NCBI RefSeq assembly: GCF_036850765.1
Contig: NC_089493.1
Location: 189,799,140 to 189,863,139 of the forward strand
DNA length: 64,000 nt
Reading direction: 5' to 3'
Source of the DNA: Saccopteryx bilineata
Lineage: Eukaryota > Chordata > Mammalia > Chiroptera > Emballonuridae
The notes beneath the pieces were generated by a model. That model ran no database searches and was not told where the DNA came from. It saw only the letters and a list, made by a program, of their open reading frames with translations. The first letter of the stretch is position 1. Each line of letters begins with the position of its first letter. Both the position numbers and the translations under genes were made by a program. Of the stretch, positions 11,759-24,618 are shown one piece after another.

Positions 11759-11970
11759 CAGGGGTTGGCAAGCTACGGCCCCATGAGCCCAAATCTCATC
11801 CGACCATGGCCTGCTTTTGTAAATAAAGTTTTCCCCATTTGCTTACGTCCTGTCTACGGCTGCTTTCATGTTACAGTGGCTGAGTAGTTGTGACAGAGGC
11901 CATATAGCCCGAAAGCCTGAAATATTTATAAACTAGCTGGCTCTGTGTCCACAATGTTTGCCGACCCCTG
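11759..11970. mobile_element. hAT-Charlie-type non-autonomous element
   Basis: Ends CAGGGGTTGGCAAGC and GTTTGCCGACCCCTG form an inverted repeat, and the interior GTAAATAAAGTTTTCCCC, GACAGAGGCCATATAGCC and CCTGAAATATTTATA is typical of an ancient mammalian Charlie-derived family. No clear 8-bp duplication remains. The exact family name is not assigned. Confidence 0.8.
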
Positions 11971-12324
11971 GCTGCTCTAGAACCGGGCAGAGCTTGTCCT
12001 GCCTTTGCCAGCGCCGAGCGGCAATGTGCCAGGCGAGAGTCACAGATCTGTTCTGTAAGAAGAGGGGATCAGGTCAGAGGCTTTGAAAACTTAAAAACAA
12101 AAAACCAAACACCATTGGCAGGAGAGCCTAAGTGTCACGTGGTTGAGCTGGGATTCGAGAGCGGGCTGCTGTCTCACTCTGGACTCCACACAGCTCACCT
12201 CCCCCACCCCGGGAAGATGGGTCCCACCACTCCCCAAACCTGCAACGTCGTCATGGAAGCAGAGGGCACGGAACGCCCTGCTCAGAGACAGGGCAGGTGA
12301 ATCCATCCTGGGTGGGTGCCTGTA

Positions 12325-12445
12325 GCCTAACCCACGAGCTTGTCAGAGTTGCATGTCCTCAGGCCCCACCCAGATCTCCTGCACCTGCAGCTCAGGGGTG
12401 GGCCCAGCCTTCTGCGTTTCAAGGAACCCTGGAGATGAGGGAAAA
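12325..12445. mobile_element. MER5/MER3-like hAT fragment
   Basis: The segment CAGGCCCCACCCAGATCTCC, CTCAGGGGTGGGCCCAGC, TTCTGCGTTTCAAGG resembles the centre of MER5-type hAT fossils. Ends are not preserved. Family assignment is tentative. Confidence 0.5.
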
Positions 12446-13979
12446 GGCTTAGAGCCTTTACCTAACTGTGCAGGGCAGCGTACAGGCTGCCCCCTTGCTG
12501 CCTCTGGGGCCGGAGGCCTCTTGGGTAGAGGGCAGTGTTTTCCTGCTTAGAAAGAGGCCCAAGTTCTGAAAGATCACAGCCCTCCATGGAGGTGTCTGTA
12601 GCCACCCCTGGTGAGCTCCAACGTGGTGTCTGCCCCCAGGTCCCTGCTGCGTGGTGAAGCGTGGCTCTCCCTTGCACCCCCCAAGACTGCCATCTTTGGT
12701 CTGGAGGACCCAAGTCCAGCTGCAGCCACACACCCTGGCAACCTTAATAAGGCAGACATTTCCCTGTCTCCTCCCATTAGGCCTTCACTTTATCACTCTG
12801 TGCTCTCCTGGCTCTGGGCATCATCTGCGTGGTGTGTGTCCATAACACCATCTAATTGGCTCTAATGCAGCGATGCTATTTGTGAGCAGGCATCCACAGG
12901 AAGTGCAGTCTCCCAGTGTGCCAACCGTCCTGGCGTACCCTGGGAGCCCCTCTGTGTCCCCTCCACTCCGGTGTGGAGCCAGCCTCCTGGGGTCGGACAG
13001 ATTGGCCCGTCCACCCCTCTCTCAAGGCTGATGGACTTCTTCAGTCTAGATAAATAAAGGTGGTTCCCTCCTTAACGTTCCCAGGAAGGAGGCTCTAGGC
13101 GAGTCATCGGCAGCCGTGGCAATAGGACGTCTTTTGAAAGTGAACCTGGAGATGTCCTGACTGGTACCTACAAATGCGGGTGCCCAACGGCCAGCGCCGA
13201 GAGCCCAGAGGACACAAGTACTTCCAAGAGCGCCCGTACTGAATTCACCGGGCTGAGCACTTTTCACACGGTATTTCACTGAATTCTCCCACCGTCCCGA
13301 GACACTGCTGTCATTTTCACTTGGGATCCTTGAGACACCAGCAAACTCTACCCTGATCACACAGCGATGGAGTTGCGGAGCCCCTGTTCAAAGTAGGACA
13401 CGAGGACCTGTGTTTTAAACCATGACCCAAAGCTGCCTCCCTCTTACAGGGCCGTTTTCAGCCAGGTGTCAGCTGTCCGATTTCCATGCCTCCCAAGGTG
13501 GACTTAGCCTCCACCGACCCACCGCAGTGAGGCAGGGACCGTGGTGTTCGTCACTCTGCCAAGGCTGCTCCAATCAACGACTGGGTCCTCCTCCTGTCGA
13601 GGAACAGACAGCGCTGGGCACAGAGCACGAGGGCGGTGGGACAGCCGACATGGAAGAGAGGGCAATTATGCCTCAAAGCCTTCTAAGGTCACGGTCTGGC
13701 TAACAAGTGTGTTGCCCGAAGCCACTCTTCCTGTTGGCTTGGCTGATTGGGATTTTTAAGAACACCGAGAAGAGCCGAGAGTACAGCGCTCCTTAAGCAA
13801 AGCTCATCCGGCGCCTGTTTGGAGGCGGCAATGAGTCCCGGAGGGCCGGCAGGATAGGAGGAAGGAGACGCGGAGGGAGAGCGAGGGGAGGTAGGGCTAG
13901 AAGCCGCCTCTCCCGCGATACCTGCTCTCCGGACGGTCCTGGGTGCCGCCTATTACTCATTCCCCTTGATCTCCCCGCG

Positions 13980-14350
13980 GACCGTTTAAATTAAAGCTCA
14001 TAACCATTGTGTGGGCATATAATGAAAACAACTGATGCTGCACTGATTAGTCCATTACTCTCCACTGTTAGAAAACATAATGATCTCACAAGGGGCCTTA
14101 TTCACTGACGTATAGCAGTCGGCCTCTCATTTGACACCTCAAATTAGCAGCCAAAGCAATAACAGCTGGGGTTTTTGTCTCAATATTTGTACTCGACTCC
14201 AAAGTGATTTGGCACCGGGTGAGCGTTATTTTTAAACACAGAGCTCTCACCGCCAAGTAACATTTTAAATGGTCTCCAGGTGTCATGTAAAACCTACAGA
14301 AATAAATAAAAACAATCAGACGCCAGTTTGGGCCTTTTGATGACATGGAT
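13980..14350. other. Candidate conserved non-coding element
   Basis: Repeat-free AT-rich tract directly after GC-rich DNA, with GTTTAAATTAAAGCTCATAA, GCATATAATGAAAAC, CAAATTAGCAGCC and GTTATTTTTAAAC. Composition suggests a developmental enhancer-like element, but no direct evidence of function is visible. Confidence 0.28.
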
Positions 14351-17300
14351 TCCTTAGCAGAAAGGGCTTGTCTTTGGGTCCTCGTTCGTTATATAGTCAT
14401 AATGTGATAGACAGAAAACTCGTCTCCCACTGCCCAGCAGAGAGCCCTGGTGTTAGAGAACAACAATAAAAAAAGACGACTCCAAAATAAATGTAAAAAA
14501 AATTAAAAAATAGAAGATCAAACGGGAAAGATGACGTTTCACGTCGCGCCACCACTCAATCAGGGGCTGGTAGTGTACATTTTCACGGTGTTCTGCGTCT
14601 TTGGTCCCTGGAGTGTGAAGAACCCCTTGCTCATGCGCTGAGAACATCCCAGGTAATGCCTGCTGGTGATTCAGAATGATTCAACTGCCTCCCGATGACC
14701 AATTTAATTGCAAGATGTACCTTACACACAACAACACAGATGAGACAGCCTCAGTCTCCTAATTCTATCTCATCATCTATAAACTGGCAGCCTGGACCAT
14801 CAATCTGGTCTGCTACATTATTTAGACATCAGGCTGCGTCCAGTGTGCCCAGATGCCTGCTACGGGGATGAAAGAACGGCCCCCAGCTTCCATAACCACA
14901 CATGGGAGTCTGGAGTAGAGGGGGGAGGAACAGACTGCGTCCATCCACCTCAGCTACACACTTGACCACGCGAGAGGAAGAGTGCGAGAGGGAGAAGGGG
15001 AATGCGTCTAAGTACCCAGGAACGTGTGTCCTGAGAGAGGACGGAGCACACACCTGTTTGTTCTATGCCCTGTTGGGTAGGCGGGGCTTAGCCCCATGTG
15101 TGGCACAGAGATGACTCAGTAAATATTTATATACACCGAAGAGATAAATGGGTTTCAAAATGTGAAGGGTCAGGCTTTCAGGCATCTTTTCATTAAAAGC
15201 ACATTTCCACCCTGATCAGCCTTCTGGGCCGACCTAGGAGTATGAGCTCAATTGCCTGCGGAGTGAGGCGTGGTGTCTGAGTGGGCGGGCGCGCGGGCAG
15301 TAGGGCCACGGTAAACACGACTCCACCATACAGATTGTCGCTTCCAGTGTCGAGGAATCGCTGTGATGTTGGGACCTAGGTGCACCGCTGCTCGTTGTTC
15401 CCTTGTTTTAAACGCCAGACTTCTAGACTTTTTTTATGTGAAGCCTGCTTTTTTAATATAAGTGAACCTTAAGGAACGAAAGTCATAAAAGAAACATCCC
15501 TGGGGCTGGTTTTCGGTCTCTAAACCACACAGACTAATTTAATAATTTGAATCAAATATGCACACTTGATACATTGTTATCACATGACGTAGATGCACCA
15601 AATATACGTTTAGCATATGTGTGTATAATCAAAGAACTTCAGTGGTGTTAGGGTGACGCGTGGTGGAAGCCTTCGTCCCACACTGCTCCTCCTTCCTGAA
15701 GGGCAGTCACTAGCGGAGATACCTGTTGTCCATTGAGCTACCTCTAAATAATTGAAAATTATTCACTGCCTTCTTTCCTTAGCTGTCTTTACTTGAGGAC
15801 AGAGCGCCCTGAAGAAGTTTATGGGGTAAAACTGTGCTCTGTCCAGCAGGTGCGCTCCTGTGGGTTTCGGCCCATTACTGGTCAGTCCTGTGGCTAAACA
15901 TACCGGTCACTTCTTGAGTCTAGTTTGGAACTGACCCAGCTTAGACTTATTAGCAAAAAAACCCACACAGGATGCATGGGGCTCAGTTCCCAGGGTGAGA
16001 TGCAGAAAGGTCCTGTTTTTATCCTCTGATATTTGTAAGGGGGGAGGGTTCTCTCTGGGAGCTGGCTACAGTTTGGGAAATTGGGGTATAAATAGGCAGG
16101 CACCCCATGTTTAGTCACGGGGCTCTGGTCACCACCAGCAGCCAGGATCAATGATGTGGAAGTCCATCTCCCTCCGGATTGTTCTCTCAGGGACAGCAGC
16201 CTACTGGGGCACTTGGGTGATCCGACCTCAAGCAGTGGCCTCATGATGGGAAGGCCTTAGAAAGGGATGGGGTGGTCGCCATGCTGAACGTAAAATGCTC
16301 CCTCTGGCAGAACGCTGAAGATTAAGGGACGGTGGGGTGGCAGGACATAGAGGCTGGCTTCATTAATTCTTGCTTACTTTCTGCTAACATAGGGGGAAGG
16401 CAGACGGCCACATAGACACTGAGTAAAGAGTCTGCAGGCCTGTTTTCTGGCCTAACTCTTCCACGAAGCTTTCCTGTGGCAGTGGGGGAGGCATTTCTGG
16501 GGGGGGGTTCCTTCTCCTAAAATGAAATGGGGAGGCCAATGTCTCCCCAGCCGACAGTTCCGTCTCTCGTTCCTCTCTCTCGTTCCCACTGGGGTGGCGC
16601 TGGCTCGAAAAACGGGGAACCTCTGGAATGGGAACAGTTCTCCAGACAGAAGTGGAAGGGACTGCGGATGCCCAGATCTGTGGGGAGACGGGACATCTGG
16701 CCAGATGCAGAGTTGCCGGCAGCCCTCACTGTAAAGCCACAGGAAAACGTTCCGCGGGGCCGGCTCTCTTTCTTTTCACGCAGACACCTGGCCCCGCGGC
16801 TGTGCGGTTAATGGGATCGCCTCCCTAACTGGCGGCCGCAGCTCCGGCTTCTGCACAGGGAAGGGAGAGCTTTTCCTACCCAATTGACTTTGTGGAGCCG
16901 TTTGCAGGGGTGAGGGAAGTGAATAATTGGGATCAGGAAACTAATTCATGCAGAGAGGATTTCACTTTGGTGGGAGATGGCTTTATAATAATACTGCTGG
17001 GTTTCCACAGAAATGGGTCTTTGGGGGAATAGGATCCAGATGTTTAAATTAAGATAGAGGGCAGAGGGCAGTGTGAGGGGAGGGGCAGATATTCCGAAAT
17101 ATACAGGTTCAGAAAATGCACTGCTGAAACAATGTGCTTCTGAACGAATGGGAAGCGGCCCGGGAGGTTCGGAGCAGGGCAGGCAGGAGAGCAGGCCAGG
17201 CGGGAGCTATGGAGACCTGCGGAGGGCGTGCCCTGCCCCACCTGGGGGCCCGCCACTGGGCGCCGAGTCTGCGCCGTGCAATAAGGTGGCCATGAGCTAA

Positions 17301-18768
17301 CGGGTGGCAATTTAAATTTAAATTAATTAAAATGAAGTAGGATTAAAAATTCAGTTTCTCATTTGCACTAGTCACATTTCAAGTGCTCCGGAGGCGTGTG
17401 CGGGTAATGGCTGTCACGTGGGTCAGCACAGACAGGAAACACAGCCTCCAGCGCAGAGAGTGCTATTGGACGGCTCTGCTAGACCATACGGCCATTCGCC
17501 GGCCTGCAGCCCCTAGATATCCACAGGAAGTTGAACTTCCACACTTTCAAATAAAATCAACCGAGTTTTAAACATTGGCAACTCATTCCATTTTTATAAA
17601 CATTGGAAAGACAAAAACGAAAAAAATCAAACCCCACATCTGCAGCTTTCAACCTATGGGCCAATGGTTGGGGGGCTGTGATTTAGTTATAAAGTGGACA
17701 AAGAAGGGTTCTCGAGCTTGTCTGCAATGATTCTAGAGAGGAGCTCGGAGAAGCGGCATCGTACCCCCTTCACCCCTCCGCCTCACGGTCCCCTGCTCCT
17801 GAGTGTCTCTGCAGACAGGAAACTGGTCAGGAAATGGTCAGAATGCTGCCCTGAGCGCCCCCAGCTCTGTATCTCCACGGCTGCCCCATGCCATCCTCCC
17901 CACCGTAGGGCGACTGGTAGGAGGAGGTCAATTTCCTGCTTGCGTTCCTAGCGTCTTGGCTTTCGACCCAGTTCTGTGGCGTCGTGGACTCCTGGCCACA
18001 GGTAAGCCGAGCCGTTCAATATTTCATGTCCTGGAGGGAAGCAGCAACAGCAACAATAGACAGGTTTGGCTCTTCAAGGGGATTATGGCCCCCTGGTCTG
18101 GAGACCCACGAGAGCCATGAGATGAGAGCCGATCAAGGAGCAAGATACTCACTGAGCGTGCTCAGAAACGGGGCACCGAAGCTGGCGCCGGGGGGATGGA
18201 GAAAGGCCAGGGGCTGACGGCGGAAGCAGGAGCACATCCCCCAACCAGCACCGGACTCAGTTTGGGGAGCGGACTGATCCCCACATGCATCTAGCAGCCC
18301 TCTGGCATTTCTCCACTAGCCTGATTTCTCCCCTGAGAGAAAACCCTTCTGAAATCCCAACCTAGCTCATCAAAGGCAGAATTTCAGCCCAGAGACCTGG
18401 TGGCTGGAGTCCGTGGCCTCTGGGACTTCCATTACCTGATTCCACCTAAGTGCCACTCATAGGAGAAGTGGTTAATCGGAGTCCTCCAGTTCAGATTCAG
18501 AACTCTCTGTCGGTAAAGAACAACTCCTTGATCTTCGCTAGAGCATCTTAACCCAGGAATGCACATGATACATTTCAATTTAGAGACTACAGTAGCCCTC
18601 AGTTAACAGGATAAGGAAATCAAACAGAAACCACCAAGCCCCCCCCCCCCCGACCCCCAATCACCTTAATTGTTAAAGTGCTGCTTTATTTAAATGGAAA
18701 AAATGATCTTACATTTCAAAGAAATGTTCACTTTTTCCTTAAGTTGATGTTCTCAAAACCAAGCTCGT

Positions 18769-19180
18769 GGCCCTGGCCTGTTGGCTCAGCGGTAGAGCAT
18801 CGGCCTGGCGTGCGGGGGACCCAGGTTCGATTCCCGGCCAGGGCACATAGGAGAAGCGCCCATTTGCTTCTCCACCCCCACCCCCTCCTTCCTCTCTGTC
18901 TCTCTCTTCCCCTCCCGCAGCCAAGGCTCCATTGGAGCAAAGATGGCCCGGGCGCTGGGGATGGCTCCTGGGGATGGCTCCTGCCCCAGGAGCTAGAGTG
19001 GCACTGGTCGCAACAGAGCATCGCCCCCTGGTGGGCAGAGCGTCACCCCTGGTGGGCAGAGCGTTGCCCCTGGTGGGCGTGCCGGGTGGATCCCGGTCGG
19101 GCGCATGCGGGAGTCTGTCTGACTGTCTCTCCCCGTTTCCAGCTTCAGAAAAATACAAAAAAAAACCCCCAAAAAACAAA
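18769..19180 (+). repeat. Full-length tRNA-derived bat SINE, copy 2
   Basis: Same family as the copy at 3.6 kb, with the tRNA-like head, C/T linker, second module and an A-rich tail interrupted by Cs. It is flanked by the 14-bp direct repeat AAAACCAAGCTCGT at 18755-18768 and 19181-19194. The internal GGCAGAGCRTCRCCCCTGGTGGGC-like motif occurs three times in tandem, while a neighbouring GACGCCCCGGAGGG-type segment seen in the other two copies is missing. Confidence 0.93.
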
Positions 19181-20359
19181 AAAACCAAGCTCGTCATTTT
19201 AAGAATGTGACTACGATCGAACTTGGAGTGTGGGTGACTATGAAGGAGAGGTGTGTGGGGTGGGACAAGCAGCCTTTATAGGAACCCCGTTCCTTCCCTA
19301 GAATGCGAGGGGCTGAGTGGAAGTCATTGGTGCCTTCCACAATGTGCAAGTCTAATCCTGACTGCCTGAACAAATCACAATTTGTAGCATAGTACAAAAA
19401 AAAAAAATCATATTCCGAAGGTATTTTAAGACTTTGATTAAGCCATGACAGTTCTATATTCGAAGCTATATTCCAGTCAGAGTGTCATGACTGAACACTA
19501 CGATTCCAAAGTCTGTCAAAAAAAAAATTAAATATTTGCATCTCCCAGAGAAACCCAGGTGAGACATTTTGTAAGTAGATGAAAACAAGTCTGGTCTGTC
19601 TGAAAACATCAACTTTCACTGAGGCTCTAATTTTGTTCATTGTTAATAAGAACAAAAATCGCCATTTAGCTGGAAGAATTTTAAAGAACCAAAGGTACTA
19701 TGAGAAATGTGCTGTTTCAGTAAAATACTACATTGTTCAATATTTAACATCACTCTGGGACAACTTTAACCTAGTTCTGTTCGGGGCTAAGACGAGGCAG
19801 AAAATCTAGAGACTGGGCTAAGTGGGTTTCCATGCCGTCAGTGAACTTCTTCTTGACTTGGTTCCGTGCACTGTGACCACTTACGATACGCCAGGCCTGT
19901 GCGAGGCGGACAGAGGCAGCGACACAGCGCAGGGCTGTTCTCCAACTTCAGCTGTTACAAGCGGCCTGACTGGGCGTCTGCGACTTGCCAGACACACACA
20001 CACACCTGTGATGTCTCCTGTAACCCACACAACTAGCCCAAGGGCTCAGTCCTACCACTTCCATACTACGAGAGGGCAGTGAACCTTAGACTGTGCCCCC
20101 TTCGGTCAAGCTGGGATGGCAGCCAGTCCAACTGGAAGACTCTGACACCCCCAGGCTCAACCGTGGCCTCAGTCCTCCACTGGGGGGGCAGTTTCGTGGA
20201 CTTGGATGTGACGCTGATTAAGCTGAGGTCATAGGCTTAGCTCTGGGTGCCTTCTGGGTCAACTTTTAAAGAAGAAAAGCTATTGGCCCTGAACTGTTCT
20301 GGGCATTTCCTGTAGCCAGGAGTCCCATGAGTGCATATAGCGCTGGGTTCGCTACTGGA

Positions 20360-20560
20360 CCAGCAGCCCCACTGTGCTCGCCAGTGTCACTCTGGGCAAG
20401 TCATTCGACTTCTCTCAGCCGCCGTGTCCTCGTGGATGAAATGAGGAGATGAACAAACTCCCCCTCATAAGGGTGTGGTGAGAACTTATAAATACGCTGC
20501 ATCCCAACATCACAGTGCCCAGGAAATAGCGCACGCAGAGGAAATGGAGGCTGTGACAGT
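20360..20560 (+). repeat. MIR fragment
   Basis: GTCACTCTGGGCAAGTCATTC, GATGAAATGAGGAGATGAAC and GTGGTGAGAACTTATAAAT follow MIR order in sense. Confidence 0.7.
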
Positions 20561-20613
20561 AATTATAATATTTGTAATGACTATACTAATAATTATTTAG
20601 CATCACTGCATCA

Positions 20614-21433
20614 CAGTAGTCCCTCCGCCCCCATTCACAGTTTTGCTTTCTGTGGTTTGTTACCTGTGGCCAAACACAGTCTGAAAACGTTACATGGAAA
20701 ATTCCAGAAACAATACAATAAACGATGAATGAGTTTTAAAGTGTGTGCTATCCTGAGAAGCGGGATGAAGCCTCACACCTTCCTGCTGTGTCCCCCCCGG
20801 GATGTGACTCATCCCTTTGTCCAGTGTGTCTGTGTTGTACACACTGCCTGGACGGACGTCACCGAGAGCTGTCTCGGTTTTCAGATCAACCGTTCTGGCA
20901 TCACCGTGCTTGCGTTCAAGTCAGCCTTACTTTAGTTTGTAATGAGCCCAAAGTGCAAGATTAGTTATGTTGGCAATTCAGATATGCCAAAGATAAGCTG
21001 CAAAGTGCTTTCCTTAAGTGAACACTCTCAACTTAATAAGAAAAAATAATTGTATTCTGAGATTGCTAAAATCTGCGGTAAGAACAAAACCTCTATCTGT
21101 GAAATTGTGAAGTAAGAAAAAGAAATTCACGTTAGTCTTGCTGTTGCACCTCACATGGCAAAAGTTACAGCCAGTTTCGATGGAAAAGGCATTAAACTTG
21201 CGATGGAAGACGTGAACAGGAGACGTGTTCTGACTGATGCCACGTGCTGCCCCGGGAGCACTGAGCCGATGGGGATCCCCAAAACGAGTGACCACATTCA
21301 CGTCTTTTATTACCATATATTGTTAGAATTGCTCTGTTTCATTATTAGTGATTGACAATCTCCGACTGTGCCTAATTTATAAATTAAACTTGGGGCATAT
21401 CCTCTGTGGATGCGGGGGGGGGGGTGACTACTG
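20614..21433 (+). mobile_element. Degenerate Tigger-type (pogo) DNA transposon
   Basis: Ends are CAGTAGTCCCTCCGCC and GGGGGTGACTACTG, inverted repeats of Tigger elements. From about 20943 the sequence encodes a decayed pogo-transposase start (PKCKISYVGNSDMPK..., LYSEIAKICGKNKTSICEIV), the amino-terminal DNA-binding region. Stop codons and frameshifts break it, and the rest of the transposase is deleted. The TA target duplication is no longer clear. This is an old mammalian fossil. Confidence 0.85.
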
Positions 21434-24289
21434 AATAGAACATATTATATTATTATTTGTTAATGAGAGCAGCTCATTTCACACCCAGAGGATACTCTCA
21501 GTTGAAGTAGCGAACAGACTGCCACCTGCATTCAGCTCTGGGCTTTCGGAACTGGATGAACAATGTCTATGAACGTCCCCACACCCAGCGCCTGGCACCC
21601 CTCAGTCAGGACAGTGCCCCCCCCCCCCGGCCCCTGCACCAGGAGAGTGAGCAGACTCTGATTTGGTATCAGGACTGTTGCCAGTTTCTTCTCACTGCAA
21701 AGAACTCTCTCCATGATCTTGTGCTCAGAAGCGGGGCTCAGGGTCAGGCCACATCATTCCTGCCTGGAGGTGGTTGAATTAGAACTACCCTAAAATGCTC
21801 AGTAATCTCCAACACAGCTTCCACTCTTAAATCTCTCTTCTCTAAACGTGGGCCCAGAGGGAGCTCGGGACACAGGTTGATGCTCTGAGGTCTGGGGCGT
21901 AAGTACCTGGGTGGCTGGGGTGGGGGGTGTTTACCTCCTATGTTCTCGCTATTTGCATAAACCCAGTTATAACTGTTTTAAAAGCAAAGGGAATATGGAG
22001 GCAAGGTCAACTCTTGAGAAGAACTTCCCAGGAGATGCCTGCCATAGGAGAGACTTCCTGCCTTGCTTCTGGGGTGTCCTTGCTCAGGTTGGGAGCCCTG
22101 GACTCCACGTCCCTGAGCTCGGTTTGGACTGGCCCAGTCAGCGATTCTGGTAAGCTCTGGCCCAGAGAGTGCGACCTGCCAGCACGCCTCCCTGCTCACC
22201 CAGAGCTCTCCCTTCCCTGGAGACGGGCGCTGTGCTAGCACACGCTGTGTCCTTGCTTCGGTGGGCTCCCTGGGTGGCAGGAGGGTCTGGGCACTCCGGC
22301 CACAGCCGACCGCTGCCACGCAGAAATGCGCCCCGGGGCTGCCCAGGCTGCTGGTTTGCCAAAAGCCCAAAGCTGGATGTTTATGAAAAACACCATACAG
22401 TTTCAATATGAAATGTTAATTTCAATTTTTAAAAACACCTTTAAGGGAGTAAGTAAAACTTGGTTTTTGACTCGACTGGATTAAGTAAAATCCAGTTTTT
22501 GACTACATTCGACGCAATGTAGTCTGTGGTCTAGTTTATACCCTCTGGTTTCAAGAGAGCTGAGAGCAGGATCCTGGGGTACAGTCCACACTCCCCCAAG
22601 CCACCAGGGACCAGCCTATAATAATGCCACTGAATTTCCAAAATTGGCAAGTGACATAAATGGGAGCGAGGCCTTCTAAACAGCACACGCCGGTCCTGCA
22701 CAGACCCACACGCAGCCGCACGCGGTGTGGCTGGTCCCGCTCCTCTCCCTGGGGCGGACCACTCGCGGGGAGGCTGAGGGTTTTCAGGATGTGTCCCTCC
22801 CATCTTTGGGCTGCCGTTTTTGGTAGCGTGTCTACTGATCTGATTTGCTACGTGTTGTCGGGAGACAATACCTGAAAACCTTTTTTTTCCTTATTCCCCC
22901 ATACCATTAAAAAAAATTATCTTATTAATTAGGCTTCCTCTTGTTTGTTTCACTTGTCCGTACTCTTAAGGCTTTCTTTTTCATTAAACATTCTGCGGAC
23001 CCTGGCGGGCGTGTCGGGCGGGCAGGAGCCGGCTATGATTGGTGAATTGTCTGCGCAGCCTCAGTCTGGCTAGCAGAGACAAGAGCCCCGCGGCTCAGAG
23101 CACCCCCACCCGTGAGTCCTACCCAGACGGGGCTGGGGTGCGGCCTTGGCACACTCAGGGGCAGTATAAGCACGCCTCACTGAGAAACTAGGATGGGAAC
23201 TGCCCAAGGTACAGGACAGGTGGAAAAGAAAGGGCAACGATTTGGGTAACAGAAGAGTGTCTGATGCACAGAAAACACGGTCCCTCCATTAAGAGCCTTA
23301 AGTGCGGTGCTGGAAGCTGGGGCTGTATTTTGGGGAGCTCTGGAGCATGGAGCCCCCAAACCGTTGAGTGCCAAAGTCAACTGGCAACACCCGGAAGTGA
23401 GACTAAATCGTCTCTGGGACTAGGATATAAGTCAGTGACAAAGCTGGATTATATATTTTTGCCCTGTGAGTTTGATTTATCTTCCACTTTGTGGGGGCCC
23501 ACTAAACTGGTTGACGGGAGTACAATGTCACCGGTTTGTGGGAGGCACGGCGGTCTCCTAGGCAGGACTCTGGGCCGGCGGGCAGCTTGCTTAGCCCAGC
23601 TCAAGGGGCCAGCTCACACCACACCAGGGCATACGGCAGCCATGCCTCAGGGGGCCAGCTCCATGAGAGCCTGGGTAGCACAGAACAGGACAGCAGCCTG
23701 GGGCAGTGGCTGACCACTCGGGCTCCGCGGCTTCCTGTCCGAGCGGCTACCAGGCTTCTCTGAAGTGGGTTCTTCCTTTGCACAAGGAGGGCAGTGATAG
23801 TCGTTTTGTGGCGGGGTTGTGAGGACACACAGAGATCACGTATGTAAAAACACTGGTTATAGCGCTGGGGATGGGTAAGTGCTCGCATGCTAGCCATTGT
23901 CACATGCATTGGGATTCCTCCCCTGTGACGGCGTGGGGCTTTGAGAAGCTTCACCTGCTCTGTGCTTTTCTTCTTCACCCCTTTTCTGGCTACCCGAAAA
24001 GAGGAAGAGGTGACTCCTTTGTCCACCAGACTCTGTACTGGACATCCCTCCATTGGGCAAAAGCCAGAAACGAGGTCAAAGTGGGCAGACTTCAGTCTTT
24101 TCCCATCCAATACCGCTTCCTCTCTCCTCGTTGCCAGGGAATGGCTGCTGCCAGCTCAGCTCCTAAGCTCTCCCTCGCTGGAACCAGTGCAACCAATCTC
24201 AGTCTCGACAGAAAGAAGTCGTAGGCATGTCCATCCACAGAAAGGATGAGAGCACGGGGTGCGCCCACGTGAAATATTTTCACTAGTGG

Positions 24290-24618
24290 AGTTGACCCTT
24301 GAACAACATGGGTTTGCACGGTGCAGTTCCACTCAAACACACGGATTTTTCTTTTTTTTCCCTAAAAACCTGTACTGTTTTCGATCCGAGGTTGCGGATT
24401 TGAGATGGGAAAGGCCACCTCTACTCACTGGATCCATGCCATCTTATATAGGGGACCTGAGCATCCACAGACTTGGGTCTCTGTGGGGGGTTCTGGAACC
24501 AATCCCCTGTGGACACTGAGGGACAGTTTATGTTTCGGGGGAGTCAAAAGTTAGACATAGATTTTTGACTATGTGGGGGTCAGCAACTCTAAACGCCTGT
24601 CTCGCCCAACGGTCAACT
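24290..24618 (-). mobile_element. MER2-like Tigger-related non-autonomous transposon
   Basis: Termini AGTTGACCCTTGAACAAC and GCCCAACGGTCAACT form a decayed inverted repeat. The interior GGGGGAGTCAAAAGTTAGAC and TTTTTGACTATGTGGGGGTC match the MER2 pattern I remember. There is no coding capacity. It is an ancient element. Confidence 0.8.

Noticed and set aside
21014..21316. 100-codon minus-strand frame
   Set aside because: It is the reverse strand of the degenerate Tigger element at 20614-21433.
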